From contig NZ_JAAXLS010000004.1 of the NCBI RefSeq assembly GCF_012328925.1, positions 248,001 through 312,000 of the forward strand: a DNA stretch of 64,000 nt, written 5' to 3'. This DNA is from Amycolatopsis acididurans. Lineage in GTDB: Bacteria > Actinomycetota > Actinomycetes > Mycobacteriales > Pseudonocardiaceae. Both the position numbers and the translations under genes were made by a program. The notes beneath the pieces were generated by a model. That model did not search any database. It was given only the letters and a program-made list of their open reading frames with translations, and was not told where the DNA came from. Each line of letters starts with the position of its first letter. The first letter of the stretch is position 1. Of this stretch, positions 1 through 10,435 are shown piece by piece.

Positions 1-56
1 CGCGTTGTTCAACTAGCGCGTGCGCCATTCCCACCTCCGTCACCATTGCCCAGAAC

Positions 57-70
57 GATAACATGTTCTA
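57..70. promoter_or_regulatory. KstR-like operator box
   Basis: The 14-mer GATAACATGTTCTA (reverse complement TAGAACATGTTATC) fits the mycobacterial KstR consensus TnnAACnnGTTnnA at all but one fixed base. It lies 10 bases before the GTG start of a FadD19-like acyl-CoA synthetase, a family that KstR controls in cholesterol-degrading actinomycetes. The match is visible in the sequence; regulation by a KstR-type repressor is inferred. Confidence 0.5.
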
Positions 71-80
71 CTTTGGCTGA

Positions 81-1676
81 GTGGCATACAACATCGCGGA
101 TCTCCTCGAGCACGCCGTCGACGCCGTGCCGGACCGCACCGCGGTCATTTGCGGCGGACGGAAGGTCACTTACGCCCAGCTGGAACAGCGCGCCAACCGC
201 CTGGCCCACCACCTCGCCGCGCAGGGGGTCGGCAAGGGTGACCACATAGGCGTGTACTCGCGAAACTCGATCGAGATGATCGAGACGATGTTCGCGGCGT
301 TCAAGCTCCGCGCCATCGCGATCAACGTCAACTACCGCTATGTGCACGGCGAGCTGCGCTACCTTTTCGACAACGCCGATCTCGTCGCCCTCGTGCACGA
401 AAGGCAGTATTCGGACAAGGTCGTCGCGGTCCGCCCGGAGGCGCCGAAACTGAAACACGTTGTAGTTGTTGAAGACGGCAGCGACGAGCCGTTCGACGGG
501 GTCGCCTACGAGACCGCGCTGAGCGAGAACTCGCCCGAACGGGACTTCGCCGAGCGCAGCGCCGACGACATCTACATGCTCTACACCGGCGGCACCACCG
601 GCTACCCCAAGGGTGTCGTGTGGCGGCACGAGGACGTGTGGCGCGCACTCGGCGGCGGCATCGACTTCGTCACCGGCGAGTACGTGCCCGACGAATGGAC
701 GATGGCCGAGCAGGGCAAGGCAGGCGGCATGGTCCGGCTGCCCGCCGCGCCGTTGATCCACGGCGCCGCGCAGTGGGCCGCGTTCGGTGCGCTGTTCTCG
801 GGCGGCACGGTGGTGTTCGTGCCGCAGTTCGACGCGCACGACGTGTGGCGCAACGTGGTGGAGCACAAGGTCCAGGTGCTCACGATCGTCGGCGACGCGA
901 TGGCCCGGCCGCTCATCGACGCCTACCACGAGGCCGGCTACGACGCGTCCTCGCTGGTCGCGGTGTCCAGTCACGCGGCGCTGTTCTCCCAGACGGTCAA
1001 GCAGGAGTACCTCGCCGCGTTTCCCAACATCGTGCTCACCGACGCGATCGGCTCGACCGAGAGCGGGTTCACCGGCATCGGCATGATCGGCAAGGACAGC
1101 GACCACAGCGCGGGCCCCAGGGTCAGCTTCGGCAAGGACGCGGTCCTGCTGGACGAGGAAAACCGTGTGGTGGAGCGGAAACCGGGCGCTTCCGGGCGGA
1201 TCGCGCGGCGCGGGCACGTGCCCGTCGGGTACTACAAGGATCCCGAGAAGAGCAAGAAGATCTTCGCCGAGATCGACGGTGCCCGCTACGTCATCCCCGG
1301 CGACTACGCGCGCTACGAGGAGGACGGCACGGTCACGCTGCTCGGCCGCGGCTCGCAGTGCGTCAACACCGGCGGCGAGAAGGTGTTCCCCGAAGAGGTC
1401 GAGGGCGCGCTGAAATCGCATCCCGACGTGTTCGACGCCCTGGTCATCGGTGTGCCGGACGAACGGCTCGGCCAGCGCGTCGCCGCGATCATCCAGACCA
1501 GGAACGGGCAGGAGCCCGATCTCGACGCGATCGAGGCACACGTCCGCACCGAAATCGCCGGGTACAAGGTGCCGCGCAGCGTGTGGGTGGTCGAGGAGAT
1601 CGGCCGGCTGCCGAGCGGAAAGCCGGACTACCCGTGGGCGCAGCGGCACGCGGCCGCCCACCAACCCGCCAAGTAG
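81..1676 (+). CDS. Acyl-CoA synthetase, FadD19-like (AMP-binding superfamily)
   Basis: A 531-residue ATP-dependent fatty acid or steroid side-chain acyl-CoA ligase, cytoplasmic. The adenylate-forming P-loop reads LYTGGTTGYPKG near residue 180. The later motifs GYYKDPEK, PGDYARYEEDG, GRGSQCVNTGGEKVFPEE and the C-terminal lysine region SGKPDYPW are all present, so the enzyme looks intact. The N-terminus (NIADLLEHAVDAVPDR, then VNYRYVHGELRYLFDNADLVALVHER) recalls mycobacterial FadD19, which activates steroid side chains. The start is GTG at 81, directly after an in-frame TGA in another frame, with no good ribosome-binding site. It is followed after 10 bases by a flavin enzyme, probably in one operon. 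The exact acyl substrate is not determined by sequence. Confidence 0.88.
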   Translation: MAYNIADLLEHAVDAVPDRTAVICGGRKVTYAQLEQRANRLAHHLAAQGVGKGDHIGVYSRNSIEMIETMFAAFKLRAIAINVNYRYVHGELRYLFDNADLVALVHERQYSDKVVAVRPEAPKLKHVVVVEDGSDEPFDGVAYETALSENSPERDFAERSADDIYMLYTGGTTGYPKGVVWRHEDVWRALGGGIDFVTGEYVPDEWTMAEQGKAGGMVRLPAAPLIHGAAQWAAFGALFSGGTVVFVPQFDAHDVWRNVVEHKVQVLTIVGDAMARPLIDAYHEAGYDASSLVAVSSHAALFSQTVKQEYLAAFPNIVLTDAIGSTESGFTGIGMIGKDSDHSAGPRVSFGKDAVLLDEENRVVERKPGASGRIARRGHVPVGYYKDPEKSKKIFAEIDGARYVIPGDYARYEEDGTVTLLGRGSQCVNTGGEKVFPEEVEGALKSHPDVFDALVIGVPDERLGQRVAAIIQTRNGQEPDLDAIEAHVRTEIAGYKVPRSVWVVEEIGRLPSGKPDYPWAQRHAAAHQPAK

Positions 1677-1686
1677 GAGGAAACGT

Positions 1687-2796
1687 ATGCGCACCGCGCT
1701 GTGCGACAGGCTCGGCATCGAGTACCCGATCATCGGTTTCACCCCGTCGGAGCATGTCGCCGCCGCGATCAGCAAGGCGGGCGGCCTCGGCGTACTGGGC
1801 TGCGTCCGGTTCAACGACGCCGCGGAACTCGACGGCGTGCTGGACTGGATGGACGCCAACACCGACGGCAAGCCCTACGGGGTCGACATCGTGATGCCGG
1901 CCAAGATCCCGACCGAGGGCACCCAGGTCGATCTCGACAAGCTGATTCCCGAGGAGCACAAGGCTTTCGTCGAGCGGACGCTCGCCGAACTCGGCGTGCC
2001 GGAGCTGCCCGAAGAGGCCGAACAGCGGGCCGGGGTGCTGGGCTGGCTGCACTCGGTGGCGCGCTCGCACGTCGAGGTCGCGCTCAAGCACCCGATCAAG
2101 CTGATCGCGAACGCGCTCGGTTCGCCCCCGGTCGACGTGATCGAGCAGGCACACTCGCACGGGGTGCCGGTCGCGGCGCTCGCCGGCAAGGCGGAGCACG
2201 CGGTACGGCACGTCAACAACGGCGTGGACTTCGTTGTGGCGCAGGGATACGAGGCCGGCGGGCACACCGGCGAGATCGCGTCGATGGTGCTGCTTCCGGA
2301 GATCGTGGACGCGGTCGGTGACCGGGCTCCGGTGCTCGCGGCCGGCGGGATCGGCTCGGGACGCCAGGTGGCGGCGGCACTCGCGCTCGGCGCGTCCGGC
2401 GCGTGGATGGGTTCGTACTGGCTGGCCACGGAGGAGTACCTGACGACCATGCCCGGTTCGGTCGCGATGCAGACCGCGCTGGTCAACGCCACATCGTCGG
2501 ACACCGTGCGCACCCGGATCTACACCGGCAAACCCGCGCGCCTGCTCAAGACGAAGTGGACCGAGGCGTGGGCCGCACCCGAAGCGCCGCAGCCGCTGCC
2601 GATGCCGCTGCAGAACCTGCTCGTCTCGCCCGCGCACAACCGGTTGCACGAGACGAACGATCCGCAGCTGGTGTCGATGCCCGCGGGCCAGATCATCGGG
2701 CGCATCGACCGGGTCCGCCCGGTCGCGGAGATCATGGCCGAGCTGATCAGCGGGTACGAGGAGGCACTGACCAGGCTCGACAAGACCCGAGGTTGA
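1687..2796 (+). CDS. Nitronate monooxygenase-family flavoprotein
   Basis: A 369-residue FMN TIM-barrel protein of the 2-nitropropane dioxygenase/nitronate monooxygenase family. The family hallmarks are visible: SKAGGLGVLG near the N-terminus, VAQGYEAGGHTG near residue 180, and the phosphate-binding AAGGIGSGRQVAAALALGASG with WMGSYW after it. ATG at 1687 follows AGGAGGAAACGT, a clear ribosome-binding site. It sits 10 bases downstream of the acyl-CoA synthetase. Proteins of this family in steroid and lipid loci can act as enoyl-CoA or ring reductases rather than on nitronates, so the real substrate is open. Cytoplasmic. Confidence 0.85.
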   Translation: MRTALCDRLGIEYPIIGFTPSEHVAAAISKAGGLGVLGCVRFNDAAELDGVLDWMDANTDGKPYGVDIVMPAKIPTEGTQVDLDKLIPEEHKAFVERTLAELGVPELPEEAEQRAGVLGWLHSVARSHVEVALKHPIKLIANALGSPPVDVIEQAHSHGVPVAALAGKAEHAVRHVNNGVDFVVAQGYEAGGHTGEIASMVLLPEIVDAVGDRAPVLAAGGIGSGRQVAAALALGASGAWMGSYWLATEEYLTTMPGSVAMQTALVNATSSDTVRTRIYTGKPARLLKTKWTEAWAAPEAPQPLPMPLQNLLVSPAHNRLHETNDPQLVSMPAGQIIGRIDRVRPVAEIMAELISGYEEALTRLDKTRG

Positions 2797-2812
2797 CGCA
2801 TGCGGGCGCCGT

Positions 2813-4090
2813 TCAGCTACGTGAGCTGGGCCGCCCTGCACCGGGAAGACCTCGCCTGACGGCGAAAGCCAGCACGCCGATCGCCAGCACGACCAAGCCG
2901 GAGAGCACCGACGACAACGGCAGGCTGAACGCCAGCACGACACAGCCGATCAGCCCGGCCACCGGAATCACGCGGCGGCCGAGGGTGAACGCGCTCGCGT
3001 TGGCGATCGCGTAGTAGGTCAGCACAGCGAACGACGAAAAGCCGATCGCACCACGGAGATCGGCGAAGGACACCAGTACCGCGACCAGCACGCCGACCGC
3101 GATCTCCGCCCGGTGCGGCACCCCGAACCGGGGGTGCACCGCGGCGAGCGCGGTCGGCAGGTGGCCGTCGCGGGCCATCGCGAAGGTCGTCCGGGACACC
3201 CCGAGCACCAGCGCCAGCAACGATCCCAGCGCCGCGATCGCGGCCCCGATCCGCACCACCGGCGCGAGCCCGGACGGCACCGCGACCGCGAGGGGGTCCG
3301 AAGTGGACGCGAGCACGTCCGGCCCGAGGCCCAGCAGCAACGCGACCGCGACCACGGCGTAGACCACCAGCGTCAGCCCCAGCGCGATCGGGATCGCCCT
3401 GGGAATCGTGCGCGCCGGATCACGCACCTCCTCACCGAGCGTCGCGATGCGCGCGTAGCCGGCGAAGGCGAAGAACAACAGCCCCGCCGACTGCAGGATC
3501 CCGGTCGGATTCGCCGCGAGGGAAAGCCCCGCGGTGGAATGGTTTCCGGCTACGAACATCGCGATCACCGAACCCGTGAGCACGAGCAGCGTGATGCTCA
3601 CGATCACCCGGGTCGCCAGCGCCGAACGCTGTACGCCCCGGTAGTTCAGCGCCGTCAGCGCCAGCACCGCGCCCGCCGCGATCAGCGACTGCCACGGGCG
3701 CGCGAGCCCCGGCGCCACGTACAGCGCGACGGTCAGTGCCATCGCCGCGCAGCTCGCCGTCTTGCCGACGACGAACCCCCAGCCCGCGAGGTAGCCCCAG
3801 AACTCGCCGAGCCGCTCCCTGCCGTAGACGTAGGTGCCGCCGGAGGACGGATAGATCGCGGCGAGCCGGGCCGAGGACGTCGCGTTGCAGTAGGCCACGA
3901 CCGCGGCCACCGCGAGCCCGATGAGCAGACCCGCACCGGCCGCGTGGGCCGCGGGAGCGAAGGCGGCGAACACCCCGGCGCCGATCATCGAGCCGAGGCC
4001 GATGACCACGGCGTCGCCGGTGCCGAGCCGTCGCTTGAGCTGTTCGGTCACGGGGACATCCAACTGTATGGCGCGGGGATCCGCATCCAT
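2813..4090 (-). CDS. APC-family amino acid permease
   Basis: A 425-residue integral membrane transporter of the amino acid-polyamine-organocation superfamily. The first membrane segment carries the diagnostic VVIGLGSMIGAGVFAAFAP, and about twelve hydrophobic helices follow. YPSSGGTYVYGRERLGEFWGYL around residue 75 is the conserved TM2-TM3 stretch of this family. I chose ATG at 4090; GTG at 4051 (VTEQLKRRLG) is a possible shorter start. The gene is convergent with the flavoprotein gene and divergent from the lipoprotein gene. The transported amino acid cannot be told from the sequence. Confidence 0.85.
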   Translation of the reverse strand: MDADPRAIQLDVPVTEQLKRRLGTGDAVVIGLGSMIGAGVFAAFAPAAHAAGAGLLIGLAVAAVVAYCNATSSARLAAIYPSSGGTYVYGRERLGEFWGYLAGWGFVVGKTASCAAMALTVALYVAPGLARPWQSLIAAGAVLALTALNYRGVQRSALATRVIVSITLLVLTGSVIAMFVAGNHSTAGLSLAANPTGILQSAGLLFFAFAGYARIATLGEEVRDPARTIPRAIPIALGLTLVVYAVVAVALLLGLGPDVLASTSDPLAVAVPSGLAPVVRIGAAIAALGSLLALVLGVSRTTFAMARDGHLPTALAAVHPRFGVPHRAEIAVGVLVAVLVSFADLRGAIGFSSFAVLTYYAIANASAFTLGRRVIPVAGLIGCVVLAFSLPLSSVLSGLVVLAIGVLAFAVRRGLPGAGRPSSRS

Positions 4091-4133
4091 CCGGTCATGC
4101 AACCCGGACGCGACGCGCTTCCGTCCAGGACAC

Positions 4134-4628
4134 ATGAGGTGGAAAGGAATGCTAGCCGGAATCGGGATCGTCCTCGTCACCGTCACGGCCTGCGGGGAGC
4201 GGCCGAACTCCGCGTCTCCCGGCGGCGGGGGCACGGCGCCCACGACCAGCAGCGAACCGGCGCCGACGGTGCCCTCGATGCCGGCGCGGCCCGGCAGTTC
4301 GCAGACCGCGCCCGCGGGCAGCACGCTCGTGCCGCCCGCTCAGATCGACGCGACGCGGCTGCCCCAGGACTTCCCGCGTGAGGTCTTCGTCACAGCCGAC
4401 GACCGGTCGCTGTACCTGCGTGCGGAGGAGGGCGGCTGCAACCAGGCGTCGGCCGAGGTGAAGGAGCAGACCCTGGCGCAGGTCGTGGTCAACCTCGTGG
4501 AGACCAGGTCGAACAAGCAGGGCCAGATGTGCACGATGGACATCCGCTACCCACTGGTGTCGGTGGCGCTCGCCGCGCCGCTCGGGCAGCGGAAGGTCGT
4601 GCTGACTTCCGAGAAGCGAGGTTACTAG
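4134..4628 (+). CDS. Small secreted lipoprotein, function unknown
   Basis: A 164-residue protein beginning MRWKGMLAGIGIVLVTVTAC: a basic n-region, a short hydrophobic core and a lipobox TVTAC with the lipidated cysteine at residue 20. A Ser/Pro/Thr-rich linker follows, then a globular part with a second and a third cysteine (GGCNQ, QMCTMD) that could form a disulfide outside the cell. ATG at 4134 keeps the positive charges of the signal peptide. ATG at 4149, behind GGAAAGG, is better spaced but would lose them. I recognise no domain. It is followed after 16 bases by a START-like protein and may be co-transcribed with it. Confidence 0.75.
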   Translation: MRWKGMLAGIGIVLVTVTACGERPNSASPGGGGTAPTTSSEPAPTVPSMPARPGSSQTAPAGSTLVPPAQIDATRLPQDFPREVFVTADDRSLYLRAEEGGCNQASAEVKEQTLAQVVVNLVETRSNKQGQMCTMDIRYPLVSVALAAPLGQRKVVLTSEKRGY

Positions 4629-4644
4629 GGAGTAGGCTCCCGGC

Positions 4645-5091
4645 ATGGGTAACCGCCAGGTCTCCGTAACCAGGACGATCGCCACCGCGCCGGAGAACAT
4701 CTTCGAGCTGCTCGTGGACCCGTCGAAGCATCCGCTGCTCGACGGGTCCGGCACCGTCCGGGCCGCACAGGCAGGCGCACCGCAGCGCCTGGAGCTCGGC
4801 TCGAAGTTCGGCATGGACATGAAGATGGGCGCGTCGTACAAGATCCTCAACACGGTGGTCGAATTCGAGGAGAACCGGCTCATCGCGTGGCGCCACTTCA
4901 ACGGCCACCGCTGGCGCTGGCGGCTGGAGCCCGTCGAGGGCGGGACCAGGGTGACCGAGACCTTCGACTGGTCCACGGCGCGCGTGCCGTTCCTGATCAG
5001 CCTCAGCCACTTCCCGCGCAAGAACAAAGAGGGCATCGAAAAGACCCTCGACCGCCTCGCCGGGATGTTCCCGGTCGGCTCCGGAAGCTGA
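4645..5091 (+). CDS. SRPBCC (START-like) family protein
   Basis: A 148-residue soluble protein of the polyketide cyclase/START-like helix-grip fold. It opens VSVTRTIATAPENIFELLVDPSKHP, the standard first strand and helix of the family, and contains WRHFNGHRWRWRLEPVEGGTRVTETFDW, the typical strand-turn-strand region. These proteins bind a hydrophobic ligand, but no ligand or catalytic residue can be assigned here. It lies 16 bases after the lipoprotein gene and ends just before a strong terminator. Confidence 0.8.
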   Translation: MGNRQVSVTRTIATAPENIFELLVDPSKHPLLDGSGTVRAAQAGAPQRLELGSKFGMDMKMGASYKILNTVVEFEENRLIAWRHFNGHRWRWRLEPVEGGTRVTETFDWSTARVPFLISLSHFPRKNKEGIEKTLDRLAGMFPVGSGS

Positions 5092-5094
5092 CAC

Positions 5095-5136
5095 GCGACA
5101 AGCGGCCAGGGTGCGCACACCCTGGCCGCTCGTCGC
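5095..5136. terminator. Bidirectional terminator hairpin
   Basis: A perfect 13-base inverted repeat, AGCGGCCAGGGTG and CACCCTGGCCGCT, surrounds a CGCA tetraloop at 5101-5130. It is extended by GCGAC and GTCGC across one mismatch. It sits exactly between two convergent genes. Confidence 0.85.
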
Positions 5137-5145
5137 GTGGTTGTC

Positions 5146-6819
<1,674 letters not shown>

Positions 6820-7113
6820 GCACGGCTCCTCTGCACGCGGTTCGGGTAGCCAAAGACGTTACCGCGTGCGTGCGGTCACACCGGGTGTGGTGTGGCGAAG
6901 AACCACAAGGGCCGGAAAATAGTCGGAAGGCCGGGCCCACCCCGACGGACCCGACCTTCCGGGGAAAGCGGACAGGAGCACCGAGCACCTACCGCGAAGC
7001 TCACACAACGGAAGACGTGTTTCTCCCGTGCGCGTTGCTTCGACCGTCCCGTGACGAAAGTCATATGTCAACGCCGCCGTTCGGGTTATACCAAGCGTCG
7101 CGCCGCGATAACG
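6820..7113. other. Intergenic region upstream of the fumarase gene
   Basis: Together with the terminator next to it this is a 336-base gap without a convincing gene; short open frames here lack the local codon bias. On the minus strand TAACGT, about 45 bases before the fumarase GTG, is a reasonable -10 element, but I see no clear -35. Confidence 0.4.
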
Positions 7114-7146
7114 GGAGGTCACCTCCACCTTCCGGAGGTGACCTCC
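7114..7146. terminator. Terminator downstream of the sigma factor gene
   Basis: Perfect 13-base arms GGAGGTCACCTCC and GGAGGTGACCTCC enclose a 7-base loop. Each arm is itself nearly palindromic. It begins 9 bases beyond the sigma factor stop codon and separates that gene from the fumarase promoter. Confidence 0.75.
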
Positions 7147-7155
7147 TGCCTTTCG

Positions 7156-8202
7156 TCAGCTGGCGTAGGCCCGCAGCCGCTCGGCGCGCTCGCCCTGCCG
7201 GAGCTTCGACATGACCTCGCGCTCGATCTGCCGCACGCGCTCGCGCGAGAGACCGAAGTGCTTGCCGATCTGGTCCAGCGTGCGCGGCTGCCCGTCGTCC
7301 AGGCCGTAGCGCAGCCGGATCACCGATTGCTCACGCTCGTCGAGGGTGGCCAGCACCCGGCGCAGATCGTCCTGCAGCAGGCCGGAGATCACTGCGCTCT
7401 CGGCGTCGGTGGCCTCGGAGTCCTCGATGAAGTCGCCCAGCGGGGCGTCCTCCTCGGTGCCGACCGGCATGTCCAGGCTTACCGGGTCACGCGCGTGGTC
7501 GAGCAGGTCCGAGACCTTCTCGGCCGGAATACCCGACTCGGCGGCCAGTTCCTCGTTGGTGGCCTCGCGGCCCAGCTGCTGGTGCAGGTCACGCTTGATG
7601 CGCGCGAGCTTGTTCACCTGCTCGACCAGGTGCACCGGAAGGCGGATGGTGCGGCCCTGATCGGCCATGCCCCTGGTGATGGCCTGGCGGATCCACCAGG
7701 TGGCGTAGGTGGAGAACTTGAACCCCTTGGAGTAGTCGAACTTCTCCACCGCGCGGATCAGGCCGAGGTTGCCCTCCTGGATCAGGTCCAGCAGCGGCAT
7801 TCCGCGCCCGGTGTAGCGCTTGGCGAGCGAGACGACCAGCCGCAGGTTGGCTTCCAGCAGGTGGTTCTTCGCGCGGTGCCCGTCCCGGATGAGCGCCCTG
7901 AGCTCGACCTTGCGCTGGTCGGTGAGGTCCTCGGCGGTGTCCAGCATGTGCTGGGCGAACACGCCAGCCTCGATGCGCTTGGCCAGCTCCACCTCGTCGG
8001 CGGCGGTCAGCAGTGCGGTCTTGCCGATCCCGTTGAGGTAGACACGGACCAGGTCGGCCGCGGGCCCCTGCGCGTCCAGGTCGGCGTCCACACTCGGCTG
8101 AGCGGGTACGCTGGAGTCGAAGGCCGGCTCGGACGCGAGTTCGGGGATTCGCCGCTCGGGCTTTGAGCGGCCGGTCTTACGCTCGAGAGTCTGTACTGAC
8201 AT
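7156..8202 (-). CDS. sigB: Primary-like (group 2) sigma-70 factor, SigB/HrdB type
   Basis: A 348-residue RNA polymerase sigma factor. Region 1.2 is [25 protein letters not shown]. Region 2 contains [24 protein letters not shown] and the -10 recognition stretch [15 protein letters not shown]. Region 4 contains [18 protein letters not shown], the -35-binding helix-turn-helix. The N-terminal extension is short, so this is closer to mycobacterial SigB than to the long housekeeping SigA/HrdB. ATG at 8202 is preceded by GGGGAGG at good spacing; longer frames upstream have no support. An ECF-type promoter candidate lies upstream, which fits a stress-induced role. Confidence 0.9.
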   Translation of the reverse strand: MSVQTLERKTGRSKPERRIPELASEPAFDSSVPAQPSVDADLDAQGPAADLVRVYLNGIGKTALLTAADEVELAKRIEAGVFAQHMLDTAEDLTDQRKVELRALIRDGHRAKNHLLEANLRLVVSLAKRYTGRGMPLLDLIQEGNLGLIRAVEKFDYSKGFKFSTYATWWIRQAITRGMADQGRTIRLPVHLVEQVNKLARIKRDLHQQLGREATNEELAAESGIPAEKVSDLLDHARDPVSLDMPVGTEEDAPLGDFIEDSEATDAESAVISGLLQDDLRRVLATLDEREQSVIRLRYGLDDGQPRTLDQIGKHFGLSRERVRQIEREVMSKLRQGERAERLRAYAS

Positions 8203-8317
8203 GTTTGCCTCCCCGGTCACGGGCTGACACGTTGGTGCGTCACACCGGCTGTGCGTCGTGCCCCGAGCCTGTGGAACTCGGAGCCCGAATCCAGCTCGTC
8301 GGCTGGACACTTGGGTC

Positions 8318-8343
8318 AACGCGGCAAGCCCCGGAATCGTTCC
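8318..8343 (-). promoter_or_regulatory. Candidate ECF-sigma (SigH/SigR-type) promoter for the sigB-like gene
   Basis: Reading leftward, GGAAC (8343-8339) is followed after 18 bases by GTT (8320-8318), the GGAAY-N18-GTT pattern of SigH/SigR-dependent promoters. A second GGAAC starts 10 bases further upstream. The start codon is about 115 bases downstream. The motif is visible; its use is inferred. Confidence 0.4.
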
Positions 8344-8423
8344 CGTGTGTTCCCGGAGAATGGACGGAATAACCATGCGGCCGGTTGCTCGACCAAACCT
8401 GAGGTTTTCCTGAGAAGCGTGGT

Positions 8424-8849
8424 CTAGACCTCGACGAGAACGGTGAAGGGCCCGTCGTTCACGCTGTGCACCGCCATTTTCGCGCCGAACACGCCGGTAC
8501 TCACACGTGCGCCCCGCTCGCGGAGTTCACGCACCACGCCGTCGAACAGGGTGGCCGCGGCTTCCGGCCGGGCGGCGGCGATCCAGGATGGACGACGTCC
8601 TTTCCGGGTATCTCCGTAAAGAGTGAATTGGCTCACCAGGAGCAGCGGTGCCCCGGTGCTCGCGCACGACTCCTCGCCGTCGAGCAGGCGCAGTTCGTGA
8701 AGTTTGCGGGCCATCGCGACCGTTTTGTCGGAAGTGTCGTCCTTGTGGACGCCGAGCAGCACCAGCAGGCCCGGCTCGCCGATGGCGCCGACGACCTCAC
8801 CGTCGACCACGACGCTGGCCTCCGTGACCCTGGCCACCACGGCTCTCAT
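8424..8849 (-). CDS. dtd: D-aminoacyl-tRNA deacylase
   Basis: A 141-residue enzyme that hydrolyses D-aminoacyl-tRNAs (and glycine mischarged on tRNA-Ala), protecting translation. It has the DTD signatures [20 protein letters not shown] (the SQFTL active-site Thr region) and [20 protein letters not shown], which contains a C-terminal NDGP variant of the family's cis Gly-Pro motif. The ATG at 8849 overlaps the stop of the preceding methyltransferase gene by 4 bases, so the two are translationally coupled. Full length for the family. Confidence 0.95.
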   Translation of the reverse strand: MRAVVARVTEASVVVDGEVVGAIGEPGLLVLLGVHKDDTSDKTVAMARKLHELRLLDGEESCASTGAPLLLVSQFTLYGDTRKGRRPSWIAAARPEAAATLFDGVVRELRERGARVSTGVFGAKMAVHSVNDGPFTVLVEV

Positions 8850-10327
8850 ACGGGCTCGATCATCCCGTGGCGGACGAGTTCCCGGATCATCGGCAACGCC
8901 GCTCCGGCCAGTTCCTCCGCCGTGCCGCCGTGCGCGATCGTGAGCAGTTCCAGCAGGTCGGACAGGGGCAGCGCGCCGCGGCAACCCGCCAGCAGCGCCG
9001 CGGCCAGTTCGTCCACCTCGTGCTGCCAGCCGGGCCCGTCGGTGCGGTGCAGGCGGCGGATCGTGGTCTGCCAGCCCTCCTCGCCCGGCGTGTCGATGCG
9101 TTCCAGCAGCACCGTCGGCGGCACCCGGAACCGGGTGTCCAGCAGGTCGTCGGCGTGCTCGCGCAGCCAGGCGACCCGGTCCAGCCACGCGCCCGCCTCC
9201 GGGCCGAGCGGATCGTCATAGGCCTGCCGCAGGTCCTCGCACACGACGGTCGGGTGCTCGACCTCGGCGCGGCGCAGCGTGACGAATCCGAACCCGATGC
9301 CCCGGACCTTCTCGTCGGCGAACCAGTCCAGCCACGCGCCCGCCTTCGCGCGGCCCTCGGGTGAGCGGGGATCGATGCCCGCGTCGCGCAGCCAGGTGCC
9401 GACATACAGGCCGGGATCGGCCACGTCGCGCTGGACGAACCACGCGTCCGTGCCTGCCGGCAGCCAGCGCGCCACCCGATCGGCCCAGTCCTCGCCTTCC
9501 ACGTGCAGCCAGGACGCGAGCAGCTGCCCCACGCCTCCGGGGTTGAGCAACGCCGGAAGCTGGCGAACCACCAGCGCCGAGGCGTCGTCCCCGGCGAGCC
9601 CGGAGTCGCGGTAGGTGTAGTCGACGCGGGGCGGGCCGACCACGAACGGCGGATTGCACACGATCTGGTCGAACCGCCGGCGCGCGACGGGCGCGAACCA
9701 CTCGCCGCGCAGCAGTTCGACGTCGAGCCCGTTGAGCCGGAACGTCAGATCCGCCAGCGCCAGCGCGCGTGACGAAACGTCCGTGGCTGTCACGTGCTGC
9801 GCGTGCCGCGCCGCGTGCAGCGCCTGCACGCCGTTGCCGGTGCCGAGGTCGAGTAACGAGCCCACCGGGCGGCGGATGGTGGCGCGGATCAGGCTGAGCG
9901 AGGCGTGCCCGACGCCGAGCACGTGATCCGGTGGCACCTCGTGACCCAGCTGGTCGGAGTCCAGGTCGGAGACCACCCACCAGGAGCCTTCCTCGTCACC
10001 GTGCGGGCGCACGTCGAGTCCGGCGCGGATCCGCTCGCCGTCCCCGCGCACCAGCCCGCTCGCGAGCGCGTCCTCCAGTGGCAGCGGGGCGAGCGCGGCG
10101 CGAACGGCGGCCTCGGGCTCGCTGCCGCCGAGCAGGAACAGCCGGATCAGGGTGCCCAGCTCACCGGCGTCGGTGCTGGCGCGGTAGGCCGGCTCCGGCT
10201 CGTTGCGGCCGAGTGCGGCGTGCGCGGCACCGCCGAGCGCGGCCAGCACGCCATCGGCGTCGTAGGAGGTGCGCCGCAGTGCCTCGCGCAGGCGGGCGCA
10301 GAAGTCGTCGGAGAACTCGAGGGTCAC
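8846..10327 (-). CDS. Class I SAM-dependent methyltransferase
   Basis: A 493-residue protein with a Rossmann methyltransferase core. [20 protein letters not shown] near residue 165 is the SAM-binding motif [12 protein letters not shown] is motif II, and [15 protein letters not shown] is an NPPF motif typical of N6-adenine or N5-glutamine methyltransferases. About 150 residues precede the core and 200 follow it, as in actinobacterial multi-domain members (annotated elsewhere as DUF7059/DUF7782). GTG at 10327 is chosen because upstream sequence in the same frame is antisense to the M20 gene. It heads a two-gene operon with dtd (ATGA overlap). An RNA or protein target is plausible but not shown. 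Confidence 0.85.
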   Translation of the reverse strand: MTLEFSDDFCARLREALRRTSYDADGVLAALGGAAHAALGRNEPEPAYRASTDAGELGTLIRLFLLGGSEPEAAVRAALAPLPLEDALASGLVRGDGERIRAGLDVRPHGDEEGSWWVVSDLDSDQLGHEVPPDHVLGVGHASLSLIRATIRRPVGSLLDLGTGNGVQALHAARHAQHVTATDVSSRALALADLTFRLNGLDVELLRGEWFAPVARRRFDQIVCNPPFVVGPPRVDYTYRDSGLAGDDASALVVRQLPALLNPGGVGQLLASWLHVEGEDWADRVARWLPAGTDAWFVQRDVADPGLYVGTWLRDAGIDPRSPEGRAKAGAWLDWFADEKVRGIGFGFVTLRRAEVEHPTVVCEDLRQAYDDPLGPEAGAWLDRVAWLREHADDLLDTRFRVPPTVLLERIDTPGEEGWQTTIRRLHRTDGPGWQHEVDELAAALLAGCRGALPLSDLLELLTIAHGGTAEELAGAALPMIRELVRHGMIEPV

Positions 10328-10435
10328 AGCCGGTGATCCTATGCGGGCAGGCGCCGGTCCACCCGGACGAGCCGCTTCAGTCCACTGTGGCCGGTGAGCG
10401 GCGCGTGGCGTGGTGTTCTGTGCTGAGATGGTGGG

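Noticed and set aside
1..80. 3' end of a gene upstream of the acyl-CoA synthetase (open frame ending TGA at 78-80)
   Set aside because: Only 26 codons are visible, with no recognisable motif and overlapping the KstR-like box; too little to support.
9..1871. Long leftward open frame (620 codons) opposite the acyl-CoA synthetase gene
   Set aside because: It is the antisense shadow of a clear adenylate-forming enzyme in very GC-rich DNA; its translation is low-complexity Arg/Val/Asp with no domain.
6860..7214. Short frames on both strands between fumarase and the sigma factor gene
   Set aside because: They cross the terminator hairpin, lack ribosome-binding sites and conflict with the sigma factor 3' end.
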